A stretch of 64,000 nt of DNA, taken from the NCBI GenBank assembly GCA_019188255.1, contig JAETXT010000004.1, positions 2,108,001 to 2,172,000 of the forward strand, written 5' to 3'. The notes beneath the pieces were generated by a model, which ran no database searches, had not been told where the DNA came from, and was given only the letters and a program-made list of their open reading frames with translations. The translations under genes were made by a program, and so were the position numbers. The stretch is from Verticillium longisporum. Its lineage: Eukaryota > Ascomycota > Sordariomycetes > Glomerellales > Plectosphaerellaceae. Positions 35,025 through 46,039 of this stretch are shown one piece after another (within the stretch, counting starts at the first letter, position 1; every line of letters starts with the position of its first letter).

Positions 35025-37578
35025 ATGTCGGCCCAAACAGTGGAAACCTCCTTCGGAGGCAGCACACAGAAGACAAGGAGCTTCTTACGCGTGATCATCT
35101 TACTCCTGATTGCGGCAGCTGGCGTTGCAAGCCGTCTGTTCTCTGTCATTCGTAAGTGCTCCTCCCCCAAAGTCCAAATAGGCTGGCCACGAAGACCACT
35201 CCCACCTCACTATTGTGTCCTCAATTGACAGCGCACACATGACTGCAGCTTAAGGATAACGTCGCTAATCTTGATTGCCAATAGGTTTTGAATCCATCAT
35301 CCACGAATGTTCGTTGTTGCCGATTCCCCGCTCTCCCCCCGAATACTAGAATGTCGTACTGACCCCGAACCCAGTCGACCCGTGGTTCAACTTCCGGGCC
35401 ACCAAATATCTCGTTGCCAATGGAGTCTACAGCTTCTGGGACTGGTTTGATGACCGCACTTGGCACCCTCTTGGTCGGGTCACCGGAGGAACTCTCTACC
35501 CTGGTCTCATGGTCACCAGCGGTGCCATTTACCATGCTCTCCGAGCCCTTACGATTCCCGTCGATATCCGCAACATCTGCGTCCTCCTGGCGCCGGCCTT
35601 CTCGGGCCTGACGGCTTTCGCAGCTTACCTTCTTACCAACGAGATGACCACCTCGCCTTCCGCCGGTCTTCTCGCCGCGGCCTTCATGGGTATTACCCCC
35701 GGTTACATCTCACGTTCCGTGGCTGGCAGCTACGATAACGAGGCTATCGCCATCTTCCTGCTTGTCTTTACCTTCTTCCTCTGGATCAAGGCGCTCAAGC
35801 TCGGTTCTATCCTTTGGGCCTCTCTGTGTGCCCTCTTCTACGGATACATGGTTGCCTCGTGGGGTGGCTACGCCTTCATCACCAACATGCTGCCCGTCCA
35901 CGCCCTCGTGCTCGTCGCCACGGGCAGGTACAGCACCAGGCTGTACGTCTCGTACACGACTTGGTATGCCCTTGGCACCGTGGCCGCTATGAACATTCCT
36001 TTTGTCGGTTTCCTGCCCATCAAAACCAGCGAGCACATGCCCGCTCTCGGTAAGTCGAATTCTGGGTGCTCAGATTGATGACGATAGTCAAACTGACAAA
36101 GAAAAGGCATGTTCGGATTCTTGCAGTTGGTGGCCTTCATCGACTATGTCCGTAGCGCACTCCCTGCCCGCCAGTTCCAAAACTTCCTCTACACCATGGT
36201 TGCCCTCACTTTTGGCCTCGGCCTCGCTGGCGTCGTTGCCTTGACTCAGCTCGGATACATCGCCCCCTGGGGTGGCCGCTTTTACTCTCTGTGGGACACG
36301 GGCTATGCCAAGATTCACATCCCCATCATCGCGTCCGTTTCAGAGCACCAGCCCACTGCCTGGCCTGCATTCTTCTTCGACCTGAACATGATGATTTGGC
36401 TGTTCCCCGCCGGTATCTACCTCTGCTTCCAGGAGCTCCGCGACGAACACATCTTCCTCGTGCTGTACGCTGTGCTTGGCAGCTACTTCGCCGGTGTCAT
36501 GGTTCGTCTCATGCTCACTCTGACGCCCTGTGTCTGCGTTGCTGCCGCCATGGCCGCCTCGCAGCTTCTTGACACCTTCCTGACCCGCTGGTCTCCCTCT
36601 GCCGAAGCCTACGAAGCTGCTGAGGATACTGCCGAAACCGCCCCGAAGAAGTCAAACAAGGGACTGAAGTCTACGACCAAGCCCTACGTCGGTATCTACA
36701 CTCTGCTGTCCAAGAGTCTTGTCGTTGGTGCCATTGGTGCCTACTTGCTCCTTTTCGTCCTTCATTGCACCTGGGTCACCTCCAACGCTTACTCTTCGCC
36801 CTCCGTCGTTCTTGCCAGTCGCATGCCCGACGGCAGCCAGCACATCATTGATGACTACCGCGAGGCGTACCAGTGGATCCGCCAGAACACCAAGGAGGAC
36901 GCCAAGATCATGGCTTGGTGGGACTATGGCTACCAGATTGGCGGCATGGCTGACCGCCCCACTCTCGTGGACAACAACACTTGGAACAACACTCACATTG
37001 CTACTGTTGGTAAGGCTATGGCCTCCCGCGAGGAGGTCAGTTACCCCATCATGCGCCAGCACGAGGTCGACTACGTTCTGGTTGTGTTTGGCGGTCTTCT
37101 CGGCTACTCCGGTGACGACATCAACAAATTCCTCTGGATGGTTCGTATCGCCGAGGGTATCTGGCCTGATGAGGTTCAGGAGCGCAGCTTCTTCACACCC
37201 CGTGGCGAGTACCGTGTCGACGAGGGCGCCACTGACACTATGAAGAACAGCTTGATGTAAGTTTGCCCTGAGTTGTCAAACTATGCAGTTGCTAATGCAC
37301 AGTCCAGGTACAAGATGTCTTACTACAACTACCACACGCTCTTCCCTGCTGGCCAGGCACAGGACAGGGTTCGTGGAGTACGTATTCCCTCGGAAGGTCC
37401 TACTCTTGACACGGTCGAGGAGGCGTTCACGAGCGAGAACTGGATCATCCGCATTTACAAGGTCAAGGACCTCGACAACATTGGCCGTGACCACGCGGCC
37501 GTCAGCGCCTTCAACAAGGGCCAAAAGAAGAAGAAGGCCATCAAGAAGCGTGGACCCCGCGTTCTGCGGTCGGACTAG
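35025..37578 (+). CDS. stt3: STT3, catalytic subunit of oligosaccharyltransferase
   Basis: Membrane enzyme of the ER that transfers the preassembled glycan from dolichol to Asn-X-Ser/Thr sites. 748 residues, frame intact. Exons: 35025-35151, 35285-35308 (24 nt), 35375-36049, 36107-37256 and 37308-37578. Donors are GTAAGT, GTTCGT, GTAAGT and GTAAGT. Catalytic features are FESIIHEFDPWFNFRAT across the micro-exon (the DxD-type acidic site) and the SVAGSYDNEAIAIF segment. Others are SEHQPTAWPAFFFDLN in the external loop and the signature WWDYGYQIGG in the lumenal C-terminal domain. About a dozen hydrophobic helices precede that domain. The C-terminus is lysine-rich (KKKKAIKKRGPR). Length and all motifs fit fungal Stt3. 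It is surrounded by unrelated housekeeping genes. Confidence 0.97.
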
Positions 37579-38467
37579 AAGTGCAGGCGGGCGAGCGAGC
37601 CAACAGCCGCCGCGTAGCGATGACTTGACGACAAGAGCTCATCACGGGAGCTTACCTCGATATTTCCTTTACTTTGGCTTGGAGGACATGGGCTTGGGGG
37701 ATACCATCAGCCGATCGGCAGAAGGCCCGGCATGTACCTAGACACAAAAGCAGAAGACTTGGCTCTGGTAGTTGTATACCAAATGTACTATTTGACAACA
37801 TTAGCGTGCGATGGGCGTCGTAAACGCTTTCTGTTGGCCAAGCGTCCTCATCCAAGGAAAACATTGCGAATGGCGGTGGCTCGACGGCTACCGCGGACAT
37901 GATTTGTCCAAACCAAGCAGACCATCCTCTATGAATCACTTCTGAACACAAACCAAGAAGTACACTCTTCCTGGCTTCATCTTCACCCCCACTCTTACAA
38001 CCACCAATGATGTGCTGCAAAGACACCAACACTCGTTGACTTGTTGCGCTTTAGCTATCAAGTGCATAATGTCGGGTCCAGAAGTCAAGAAAAGGAAGTC
38101 ATTCGTACGTCTCAAGAAAGGTCTTCGGTACGTTTGATTTCATGGCACTTGTCATCCCGATCTATGTTTCCCGACTAGTGGTCTAAAATCAAAACATCAC
38201 CACGCGCCTTCCTTGAGCGGCCTGTGGAGGTCAAGCCCTGCAAGAGCGGCACTTCTCTCCGAGCTCCTGCCGTTCCCTCTGCTACATTCTTCTCTCCCCA
38301 CGCTTTGGGCACAGCTCTCTAATATTTTTTTTTCCCACAGACGCTGGACCAGTATTGCCAACCTTGATCTTTCCTCACAGCCCTCTTCTTCTAGCTTAAC
38401 CACCTACCCATCGAAGGCTGCATCCCACTCAACATACAATACGAAGGGGCTACGACGACAGCACAGT
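37579..38467. other. Intergenic, includes probable long 5' leader of the CxxC gene
   Basis: No gene recognised. The open frame of the next gene extends upstream to 38213 but the translated leader is unpatterned, so the ATG at 38468 was preferred. Confidence 0.5.
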
Positions 38468-40723
38468 ATGAACGAGAGTCGGCGGCATAATAAGGGCTCC
38501 ATCCTTGCTACCCTTGGGGAAGCACTGGGTATCTCGTCCCGCCGCGAAGGAGACAAGTATCAGAGGGTGGCGCGATCTTCGAGCCGCAAGCACCTACGCG
38601 ATACCACACCGCGAGATCTCTACAACGTGGAGGTCTATCCTCAACGTAGAAATGGCCAAGGCGGTCGCAGATCAGGTTACGTCTCGTCACCATATCCTTC
38701 TGAGCTCGAGATTCGCGGTGCAGTCAGCTCTGATGAAGACAGCGACACCAGCAGCACCTCCTGCGACACTGACGAGCGCCATCCCAAGCAACAGTCTCGT
38801 GCCACCATTCATCGCCGCAGAATAACATTGGGTCAGAAAGAGTCGTCTTCAGACAGCTCAACTTGCCGTACCGAGTCAACATCAACGGGAAACTACCGAC
38901 TGGGTCCTTCCGACATGACGGAGTCTACGATTTCTATATTTGAGGACGTGAAGCCAACTTCCAAGCATAGACACAATCCTCTCCCAAAGGAAGAGTTCCG
39001 CAAAGCAATAGCAGAATTCGAGAAGGACTACACTCACAAGCTGGAGAGCTCCAAGATTGTTGGATCCAAGCAGCCAGATAAGGAAATGACTGATTCGACA
39101 CGACGCCCGCTTTGTGCATCCAACAGTGTAGGCAACCAGGGGGGCAAGGATTTCTTGTCAGACGACGAGACGGTCGTCGATGCCACTGATCTTCACGTTC
39201 GCGACAATACTCTCGAAGGCAGATCTCGGTCAAGTATGATGCTCGACGGGCACTTTTGCGCAGGATGCGGCATTCGACGAGCCACGAGGCATCAGGTAGA
39301 GAGAGCGCAGAGTGCCAGCGATACGGCCTGGAAAAATCTTTGCCAGCCGTGCCTCAAGAAGTACTGCGACGGAAAAAATACCCAGTGGATGCTTTCGGGC
39401 ATCTGTGCTGGGGTTGCGGCTTTGCCCGGTCTGCCCATTTCCATAAACAGCACCCCGTGGGTGAAGGAAAGCCTGTGCCCAACATCTGCAGCTTTTGCCG
39501 GCTTCAGAGAAGTAAGAAGAGCGAAATGCTCAATGAAGAGCCTGTCAAAAAGGTATGTTAGCTCTAGATGAAGATACTACTGCCTTCCTGCTAACGCCGC
39601 GAAGCCTTCTAACACCAAGGTACGGTCCAGCGTGGCCAAAGGCTCTTCTGCTGGAGTTGCAAAGACACCGGGGCCTTACACACCGACGAAAAGTACCGCG
39701 ATTACTTCTCACAAAGCTTCTCACCCACTCGGTCGTCACCGGCGTCGTCGTATCCATGGACAAGGTTTGGTTAAGGAGGCTTCACCGTCGACGCCAAGTT
39801 CTATCTACAGACAACCAACTGTAGAATCAGACTCGGACACAAGCAAGAGCGATTGTAAGGCTTCAACGGTTTCAGCCGATGTCATTCTCGAACCAAAGCC
39901 TGTGATGGCCGCGGTTGTGGAAGAAGATCAGCCGCCGCCTGTCGAACGGCGCATGAAAGCTGCGCCAGCTGTTGTGAAGACTGCCCAGTACCATTCGCCT
40001 CTCATCAATGGGCAGGGGCAGAAAGCTCGGCGTCCTCGGGAGACCTCTAAAAAGCCTGCTCCCGAATTTCCTCAAGCTTTCCACGAAACTGAACACGCCC
40101 GTCAACGGAAGTACGAGGACTCAGCACCGCCGATGGCTCAAGGCTCAGGTGCTTCTTTGCACCCACAAGCAAAGGCTGTGGAGGTTGCTCAAGACTCTAA
40201 CGGAACTTCTGATCCATTCGTAGAGTACATGTCTCAAGGTCAGGCTCCAGATCGCAAGTATTCTGCGCAGTGTGACACACCTCAGCATGGTTACAGACCT
40301 AAACAATACGCTCACAACTCGTTCGCCCCAAATGAGACGTACATTCATAGCTCAGGGGCCTCATACCAAGAGAAACAGCGGATAGCGCGCGAACGTGCAC
40401 ACTACTTCGCCAACATGAGCTCCCAGCGCTCAACTAGCCAGCATCCGCGGTCTTCCAACGCGTTCCGAGGTCCCGCCAATCCTGAGCACTCAGGTGTTCG
40501 ACCTTCAACTTCTGGATGCGATGGCAGATATGAGCCCGGCAATAAACCACGAGAGTCTCATTACTCATTCGAAGACCCGATTCCTTTTTTCTCGACTCGC
40601 TCGCATCGTCAGCCCGTGTTCCCGGAGCCTGGTTTTGTCGAGGAGCTTCCTTCTGACGATGAGTCTGCTTCCCCTGGCTCAACCAAAGCCAACGTCGGGC
40701 AGACGCTCACGGCTCTAGAATAA
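38468..40723 (+). CDS. Unknown protein with three clusters of CxxC zinc knuckles; frame broken twice
   Basis: Roughly 725-residue protein of unknown function. Exon 1 is 38468-39552 and exon 2 is 39631-40723; the intron (GTATGT, branch TTCTAAC, CAG) joins in phase 0. The N-terminal 250 residues are disordered and Ser/Arg-rich, and a helical stretch EEFRKAIAEFEKDYTHKL follows. A cysteine region comes next: HFCAGCGIRR...LCQPC, then LCWGCGFARSAHF...ICSFC, then after the intron LFCWSCKDTG. Five CxxC pairs with this spacing look like three zinc-binding modules. The C-terminal 300 residues are again disordered. The frame is lost at A6 39373-39378, where one added A joins the first two cysteine modules in one frame. 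A second, unresolved frame change lies near 39750-39775. I do not recognise the family. Confidence 0.65.
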
Positions 40724-41609
40724 AATGCCGTCTCTCTCCACTAAGAGGGATTGCTGACTTATAACCAGTCTGTCAAATCAGGCAATGTGTTGCTTCCGCT
40801 TCTGTTTCCGAGCTTCGAAGCTACTCCTATTTGTACGACTATCAGCTTGCGAGAGCCGCCTTCTCTGTTTGTGCAAAACGCTTTGCACCTTGCAATCAAT
40901 TACCAATTATGGATCGTGGATTGTGTCAAAGTCTTGTATAAAAGTCAGCTTATTCAAAGAAGAGGAAGAGGAATTGAATCACATCTTGCATCTCTCCAAT
41001 CGTATCAACCTTTCAGGTTTTGACCATCAGCGTTCGGTCAAGTTCACCCGTTTTATAGCCTAACCTTCTGTGCAACCAACTTGACGAGCTCTGTTGCTTA
41101 TGTTCCCGGCTTGGAAAGCCTCGCTTTGGTTGCCACTTGACTTAAGTTTACCAGTGGCAGGCACCGAGGCCTTTCCAGGTTGGTTAATCAAAACCTCCGC
41201 TTGGGATGTGTCAACCCACGTCAACGCCGTTTCACATAAGATTCGCATACCCCTCATGCTAGATCGACTATGCTTCATGAAAGCGGTGATTGCCTTGATG
41301 ATAATGATAAATATTCGGCTACCTCATGTCTTAGGTTATGGGATGCCACAGGCTGATACTTGCCATCCACTCGGCTAACAAGCCATATGCGGGAGGCCTA
41401 CCAATGTGCTACAGCTGGCCCGAAAGGGGCTCCTGTCAGCCCTCACATAGTCGTAAGTGCCTCGCGGCAGCTATCCATTTAAGCTTGAAGGATACGTGCT
41501 GAATCAACGACATTGTTTCTGTTGGAGGGGGTCAAGTGCGAAAGGAAGGTGTGTATTGCATAAGGTAGCTAGGTATTCTATAGGACAGGAGGTTGCCTGG
41601 AACTAAACT
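40724..41609. other. Intergenic
   Basis: No gene, RNA or repeat recognised; AT content is higher than in flanking genes. Confidence 0.55.
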
Positions 41610-42913
41610 ATGGCACAAGGTGAATGCCTATACAGCGTCAACGGGCCCAACCCGTGACACAATGCATTTCACACAATCTATCGGTGTTCTCCCCTTCAGG
41701 AACCCCAGTCACCGAGTTCTCCTTTGATTTTAGATCTTTTCTTCCCCCAAACGCAATCAGGTGCGAACATGAAGTATTCGCTTTCTAACCAGAAACGCGT
41801 TTACCTAGCTTGCCGGTCGATTTCAAGGGCAGCCGTTCCAAAGTCAAGAAAGCCAAGGCAATACGGAAGGCACTCAATATCCATAAAGCGAATCTTGGCC
41901 TTGTTTCGCTAGGATTCTCTCACGAAAAAATACTCGAGATCGTGCAACACTTGTGCACAGTTGGAGTTTTCGAGTCCGAAGACCGGGCTGACGCCGAGTT
42001 TGCTGATCCATGTCCGGTGCAACAGGATCCTGTCCCGAAGCTCGAAACGCCCAAGGCCAGCACTTCAGAGCCTGTGAGGAGTCCCTCGACGGTCTCCGAC
42101 GCGTCTCAGGAAAATAACCAGGCTGTAAAGGGGGGAAAGAGCGCGCCGCCCGGTTCTGCGACTGACAACCACGGCTTTACACAAGCTACTGCGGGTTAGT
42201 TCCTCAGATATCACCCTTTTGCAGATGACCCCGGCTAATATTTCAGATTTGTTTCCTTCTACTATAAAACACGACGCACAGTCGACTCCAACCTTGCACT
42301 CGTTTTGTTTCCCTTACGAAGCACAGCATTTTGTACTCGAAACGACGCAGCGCATAGCTGAAGAGTGCTGCTTCGACTTTGCGACGAAGTGGTTCCCCGA
42401 CGTCCTGCGGGCCAAAGACTGGGACTGTGCCGTGGCCGTTGAATGGACGACATGGCGCAAAGACTTTGGGCCAAAGTATTCAAGGAAAACTTCCCCAAGC
42501 TTCCTGACAACGCGTTGAGCGTTCCACAAGACACGCTTCGACGCATCTTTGCCCAACTCTCCGAGCTGAGGCATACCCCTGTGCATAGACTGCCCATCAC
42601 CGCAGGGGATACTAGTCGCATCATCACGTCCGCGTTGAGTCTGGCCGAAGCGTTGCGGGACACTGCGCGTTCGGCGGTGCTGGCAGAGCTCATATCTGAG
42701 GTTGAGGAAAAAGCTAGGGCATTGGGACAGAACATCGTAGCTCTCGAGGCCCGCATCACACTGGAGCTGGAGGATGTTGACCGAGCCCGTCGAGAGCTTG
42801 ATGCCAAGGAGCGCAGGATCCTTGCGCAGCAGACGGTCGAAGATTGGGAGTGCAGGAATGTCATTCGAAGTGTACTGATGGATTCTGTGAGAAAAGTCCT
42901 CGCGGATGATTAG
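41610..42913 (+). CDS. Conserved-looking fungal protein of unknown function, coiled-coil C-terminus; one 1-nt deletion
   Basis: About 374 residues after correction. The best model has four exons: 41610-41619 (10 nt), 41700-41760, 41809-42194 and 42247-42913. All introns have consensus ends (GTGAAT...TTCAG, GTGCGA...CCTAG, GTTAGT...TTCAG), with CTAAC/CTAAT branch sites in the last two. The start reads M-A-Q-G-T-P-V-T-E-F, and the fully spliced and corrected length is a multiple of three, which supports the tiny first exon. The body has a basic patch (FKGSRSKVKKAKAIRKALNI), a Ser/Pro-rich linker, a compact domain (HFVLETTQRIAEECCFDFAT), and LRHTPVHRLPITAGDTSRII followed by a coiled coil of about 90 residues. 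I recall similar H-R-L-P-T-T-A modules in unnamed fungal proteins. The frame breaks at 42468-42472 (GGGCC, one base short). Confidence 0.65.
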
Positions 42914-43827
42914 TGTAGTTTGCAGTTCTTCATGAAAAACTTTGACGTGATGGATATTCCTATCGTCGTCACGAACATCAAGGACGCGTCCGATATGGCA
43001 GCCCCTGGAGCTCGACACGATCGCATTTTGGTCACGACATTGGGCCAAGTGACTTGTAAGAGTCTTACCAGCCTTGACGGAGATTTACCTGTGCCTAGAC
43101 GCAAAACAGTTAGTATTAGTTATTTTCATGCTAGACAGAACCCTAAGGTATAGCCAGGGAAAAGGATCCAAGGTCGTGTGGTAAGATAGCTAGTCCATAA
43201 GCATGGCAACTCGGTGATATCCTGGCAGCCCGACAGGCCGTTCGAGCCGAAGAAGCATGGCCAAGTGAGGGGCCCTTAGCTGTATTTGCTTGCCTTGAGG
43301 AAAATGATTTTCCCCATTCGGCATGATCTCTACCATGCCAACGTGTACACCGACGTGCGGCCGGATTTCAGAAGTGTGACCAGGGACAATCAGTCTACCC
43401 CGGATCCAAAGAGGGGTGCTAAATAAAGGTGCCGGGGGCACTAATAAAGAATGAGGGGTGTCGGCAATTAACTTCGCAGCTCTTTTCTACGTCATTCCCG
43501 GGACCCCCTTGCTTAATGCCGGCCATGGCTCAATTTGAAGCTTGACCCATTGAATGGCACCATCAGAAGCTGTGGGAACCTTTGGCCATCAAAATCCAAT
43601 GGTTGATTGCGTAGCAAACGTGCGAGCGACATCCGGCACCTAGTATAGCGGACCAGAGGAGTATCCCCGGAGATATGACTCGGCCCCTTCGACCAACTTG
43701 AGGGTTTGATGTTGTATAAAGCGGAATGAGGATCTTCCCTGGCCGCCAGCTTCGGCTGACTTGCGCGGGTTTTCGTCTACCTGACTGAACGACCGGAGAG
43801 ACCGGTACTGTGTTCTTCACACACGCG
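42914..43827. other. Intergenic, promoter of the carboxylesterase
   Basis: No gene recognised. It contains a TATAAA at 43715-43720. Confidence 0.55.
43715..43720 (+). promoter_or_regulatory. TATA box of the carboxylesterase gene
   Basis: TATAAA, 108 bp upstream of the start codon, in a window where most genes lack an obvious TATA. Such promoters are common for strongly regulated secreted enzymes. Confidence 0.5.
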
Positions 43828-45566
43828 ATGAAAGCTACCACACTCTTCTGTTTCGCCGTCGCGACGGCTGCTGAATTCGTCTCAGCCAAGCCGGCCCCCG
43901 TCTACAACCAAGTCACCCTGAAGGGTTACGGTTCGTTCTACGGCACCGTCGTCAACGAAACAGTCAGCGGCAAACCTCTGGCCTCGACCGTCGATGCTTG
44001 GTTAGGCATTGACTATGCGAAGCAGCCCATCGGCAACAGGCGCTTTCAGAAACCTGACTGGCCAAAGGCCTTTCGAGGCACAAAGGCGTCCATAAAGAGC
44101 GGCAAGTCATGCATCCAGCGAGCTACGGCATCAGTTCCCCCGGAAAGCCAGTCTGAAGCATGTCTTCAGCTTGAGGTGTTCAGAACCAAAGGTGTTCCGC
44201 TGGACGAGAAGCTTCCCACGCTTGTATGGGTCCACGGTGGCGCATTCAACCATGGCAACCAGCAGGGTTTCGACGGCGCTGCCTTTGTCGCGAACTCGAA
44301 GGAGCCCCTGGTTGTCATCACTTTCAACTATCGTCTCGGCCCCCTGGGATCGCTGCCCTCGGAGCTTTTCCAGGATGCAGACCTCCTAAACCTTGGTGTG
44401 CTGGACCAGCAGCTGCTCCTGCGCTTCGTTCAGAGGTATGCCGCGTCGTTCGGAGCCGATCCGAAGACTGTGACGCTGGGCGGACTCAGCGCTGGAGGGC
44501 ACGCGGTTGGTAAGTCTGCCATTGGGGTGGAAGTTTGTGACAGCACACTGACAAAACTGATCTCACAGGCATCCACCACTTTCATGACTACGGCACGACA
44601 GCTGGAGAGAAGCTCTTCGCCCGCGTGATTTACGAGTCCGGTTCCGTGACAGCAAGAACCTTTCCCAACGCCACATATCCCCTCTACCAGACTCAGTACG
44701 CCGAGTTTCTCTCGTTCGTAGGATGCGATGGCCAAGCACGCAGCAAGGATGTCTTCAAGTGCCTCCGCAGCACCGACGTCAGCCGGATCCGAGACGCCGG
44801 GTACGAAGTATTTGCCAAGTACAACCCCGTCATCACCTGGCCATGGCAGCCGGTCAAGAACGCAGCGCTCTTCGAGAAGGCCGGATCTCAGTCCGGATAT
44901 GACGAGACATTCTTCCACGTCCCGACGCTGGCGACGTCCGCAACGGACGAGGCAAAGGGGTTCATCCCCGGGACCCTCGAGACGGAAGCCGAATTCGTCG
45001 CCTTCATGAAGACGTCGGCCCCCGATCTGACAGAGAAGGACCTCGCGCTCCTCGTCAAGCTGTATCCCGACCCGGCGACGGACGCGAGCTCCCCGTACGC
45101 AAACTCCCCCAACAGCACGCAGTACAACCGCCTCGCCGCCGCCTGGACGGACTTTGCCTACCGCTGCCCCGTGCAAGAGACGGCATACAGGACGTCGGCG
45201 GCGGGCGCGCCAACGTGGAAGCTCCGGTGGGACACGAACAACGGCGCGCCCGCGTGGCAGGGGATCCCGCACGCCATCGACCGCACGTATGCCTGGGACG
45301 AGCCCGGCACGCAGTACCCCCAGCAGGGCCGCGCGTTCCACGCCTATCTCGCCAGTTTTGTGCTTTCTGGCGACCCGAACACGTACAGGGCTAGCGGCAC
45401 GCCTGAGTGGCCTGGTTATGCGCCATCGGGCTACGGCGTCGACTCGACCCCGCCCAAGCAGCTTGTTGTGCAGCCTGGTGGACCGGCTGTGGAGGAAGAT
45501 GCCGTGCGGAGGGAACAGTGCTTGTTTTGGAGGGATCCTGAGAGGGCGCCGAGGCTGCACAAGTGA
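43828..45566 (+). CDS. Secreted carboxylesterase type B
   Basis: Extracellular alpha/beta-hydrolase of 559 residues. Exons 43828-44509 and 44569-45566; the 59-bp intron (GTAAGT, CACAG) joins in phase 1. The signal peptide is MKATTLFCFAVATAAEFVSA. Family features are WLGIDYAKQPIGNRRFQ, the oxyanion-hole segment VWVHGGAFNHG, and FNYRLGPLGSL. The nucleophile elbow reads LGGLSAGGHA, where Leu occupies the place of the usual Glu in GESAGG. The acidic triad residue and His should lie in the C-terminal half; IPHAIDRTYAWDE is a candidate for the His region. Several N-x-S/T sites (NET, NAT, NST) fit a glycosylated secreted protein. Substrate unknown; fungal members include lipases and feruloyl- or tannase-like esterases. 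Confidence 0.88.
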
Positions 45567-46039
45567 GCAGAGATGAGACTTGAGTGAGGAGGTGTTGCTA
45601 TGCCCCTGACTTTAGGAATCTGTGTGCCTTGTTGATAGAAAGAGGATGACCTGGGTGCAGCTCTTTGCTTTGACAACTATCCTTGCGGTAGAGACTTTTA
45701 CTGTATAGGCTAGACAAGTTGCGCTTCAGCTGAACCTTAACTTCTTGATTCGCTCATGTCGGCTATGAATGAGACTTTTTACATAATGTGCTAAGGCTGT
45801 GCTTCTCGCATGTATACTTTTAGTGTCCAGAACTCACATCATCCGCGGTTGAAAGCAGGAAACCCAGGGTTCTATCAGATTCATCTGTCAACCACCAGGT
45901 TTTTCTTGGCTTCTTCTTCGGAATTATACGTTCAGGCAGTCAAACGGCATTGAAGCAACGCCTCGAAGTGCTCTTGGGTGGTATGAGTCTGGACCTCAGT
46001 TGTTTCACGGGGTTCCCGCACAACATTATATGGAAGCAT
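45567..46039. other. Intergenic between converging genes
   Basis: 3' flanks of the esterase (plus) and alpha-galactosidase (minus). Nothing else recognised. Confidence 0.6.

Noticed and set aside
44430..45560. Minus-strand 376-codon frame
   Set aside because: Shadow of the carboxylesterase second exon; Arg-rich and without domains.
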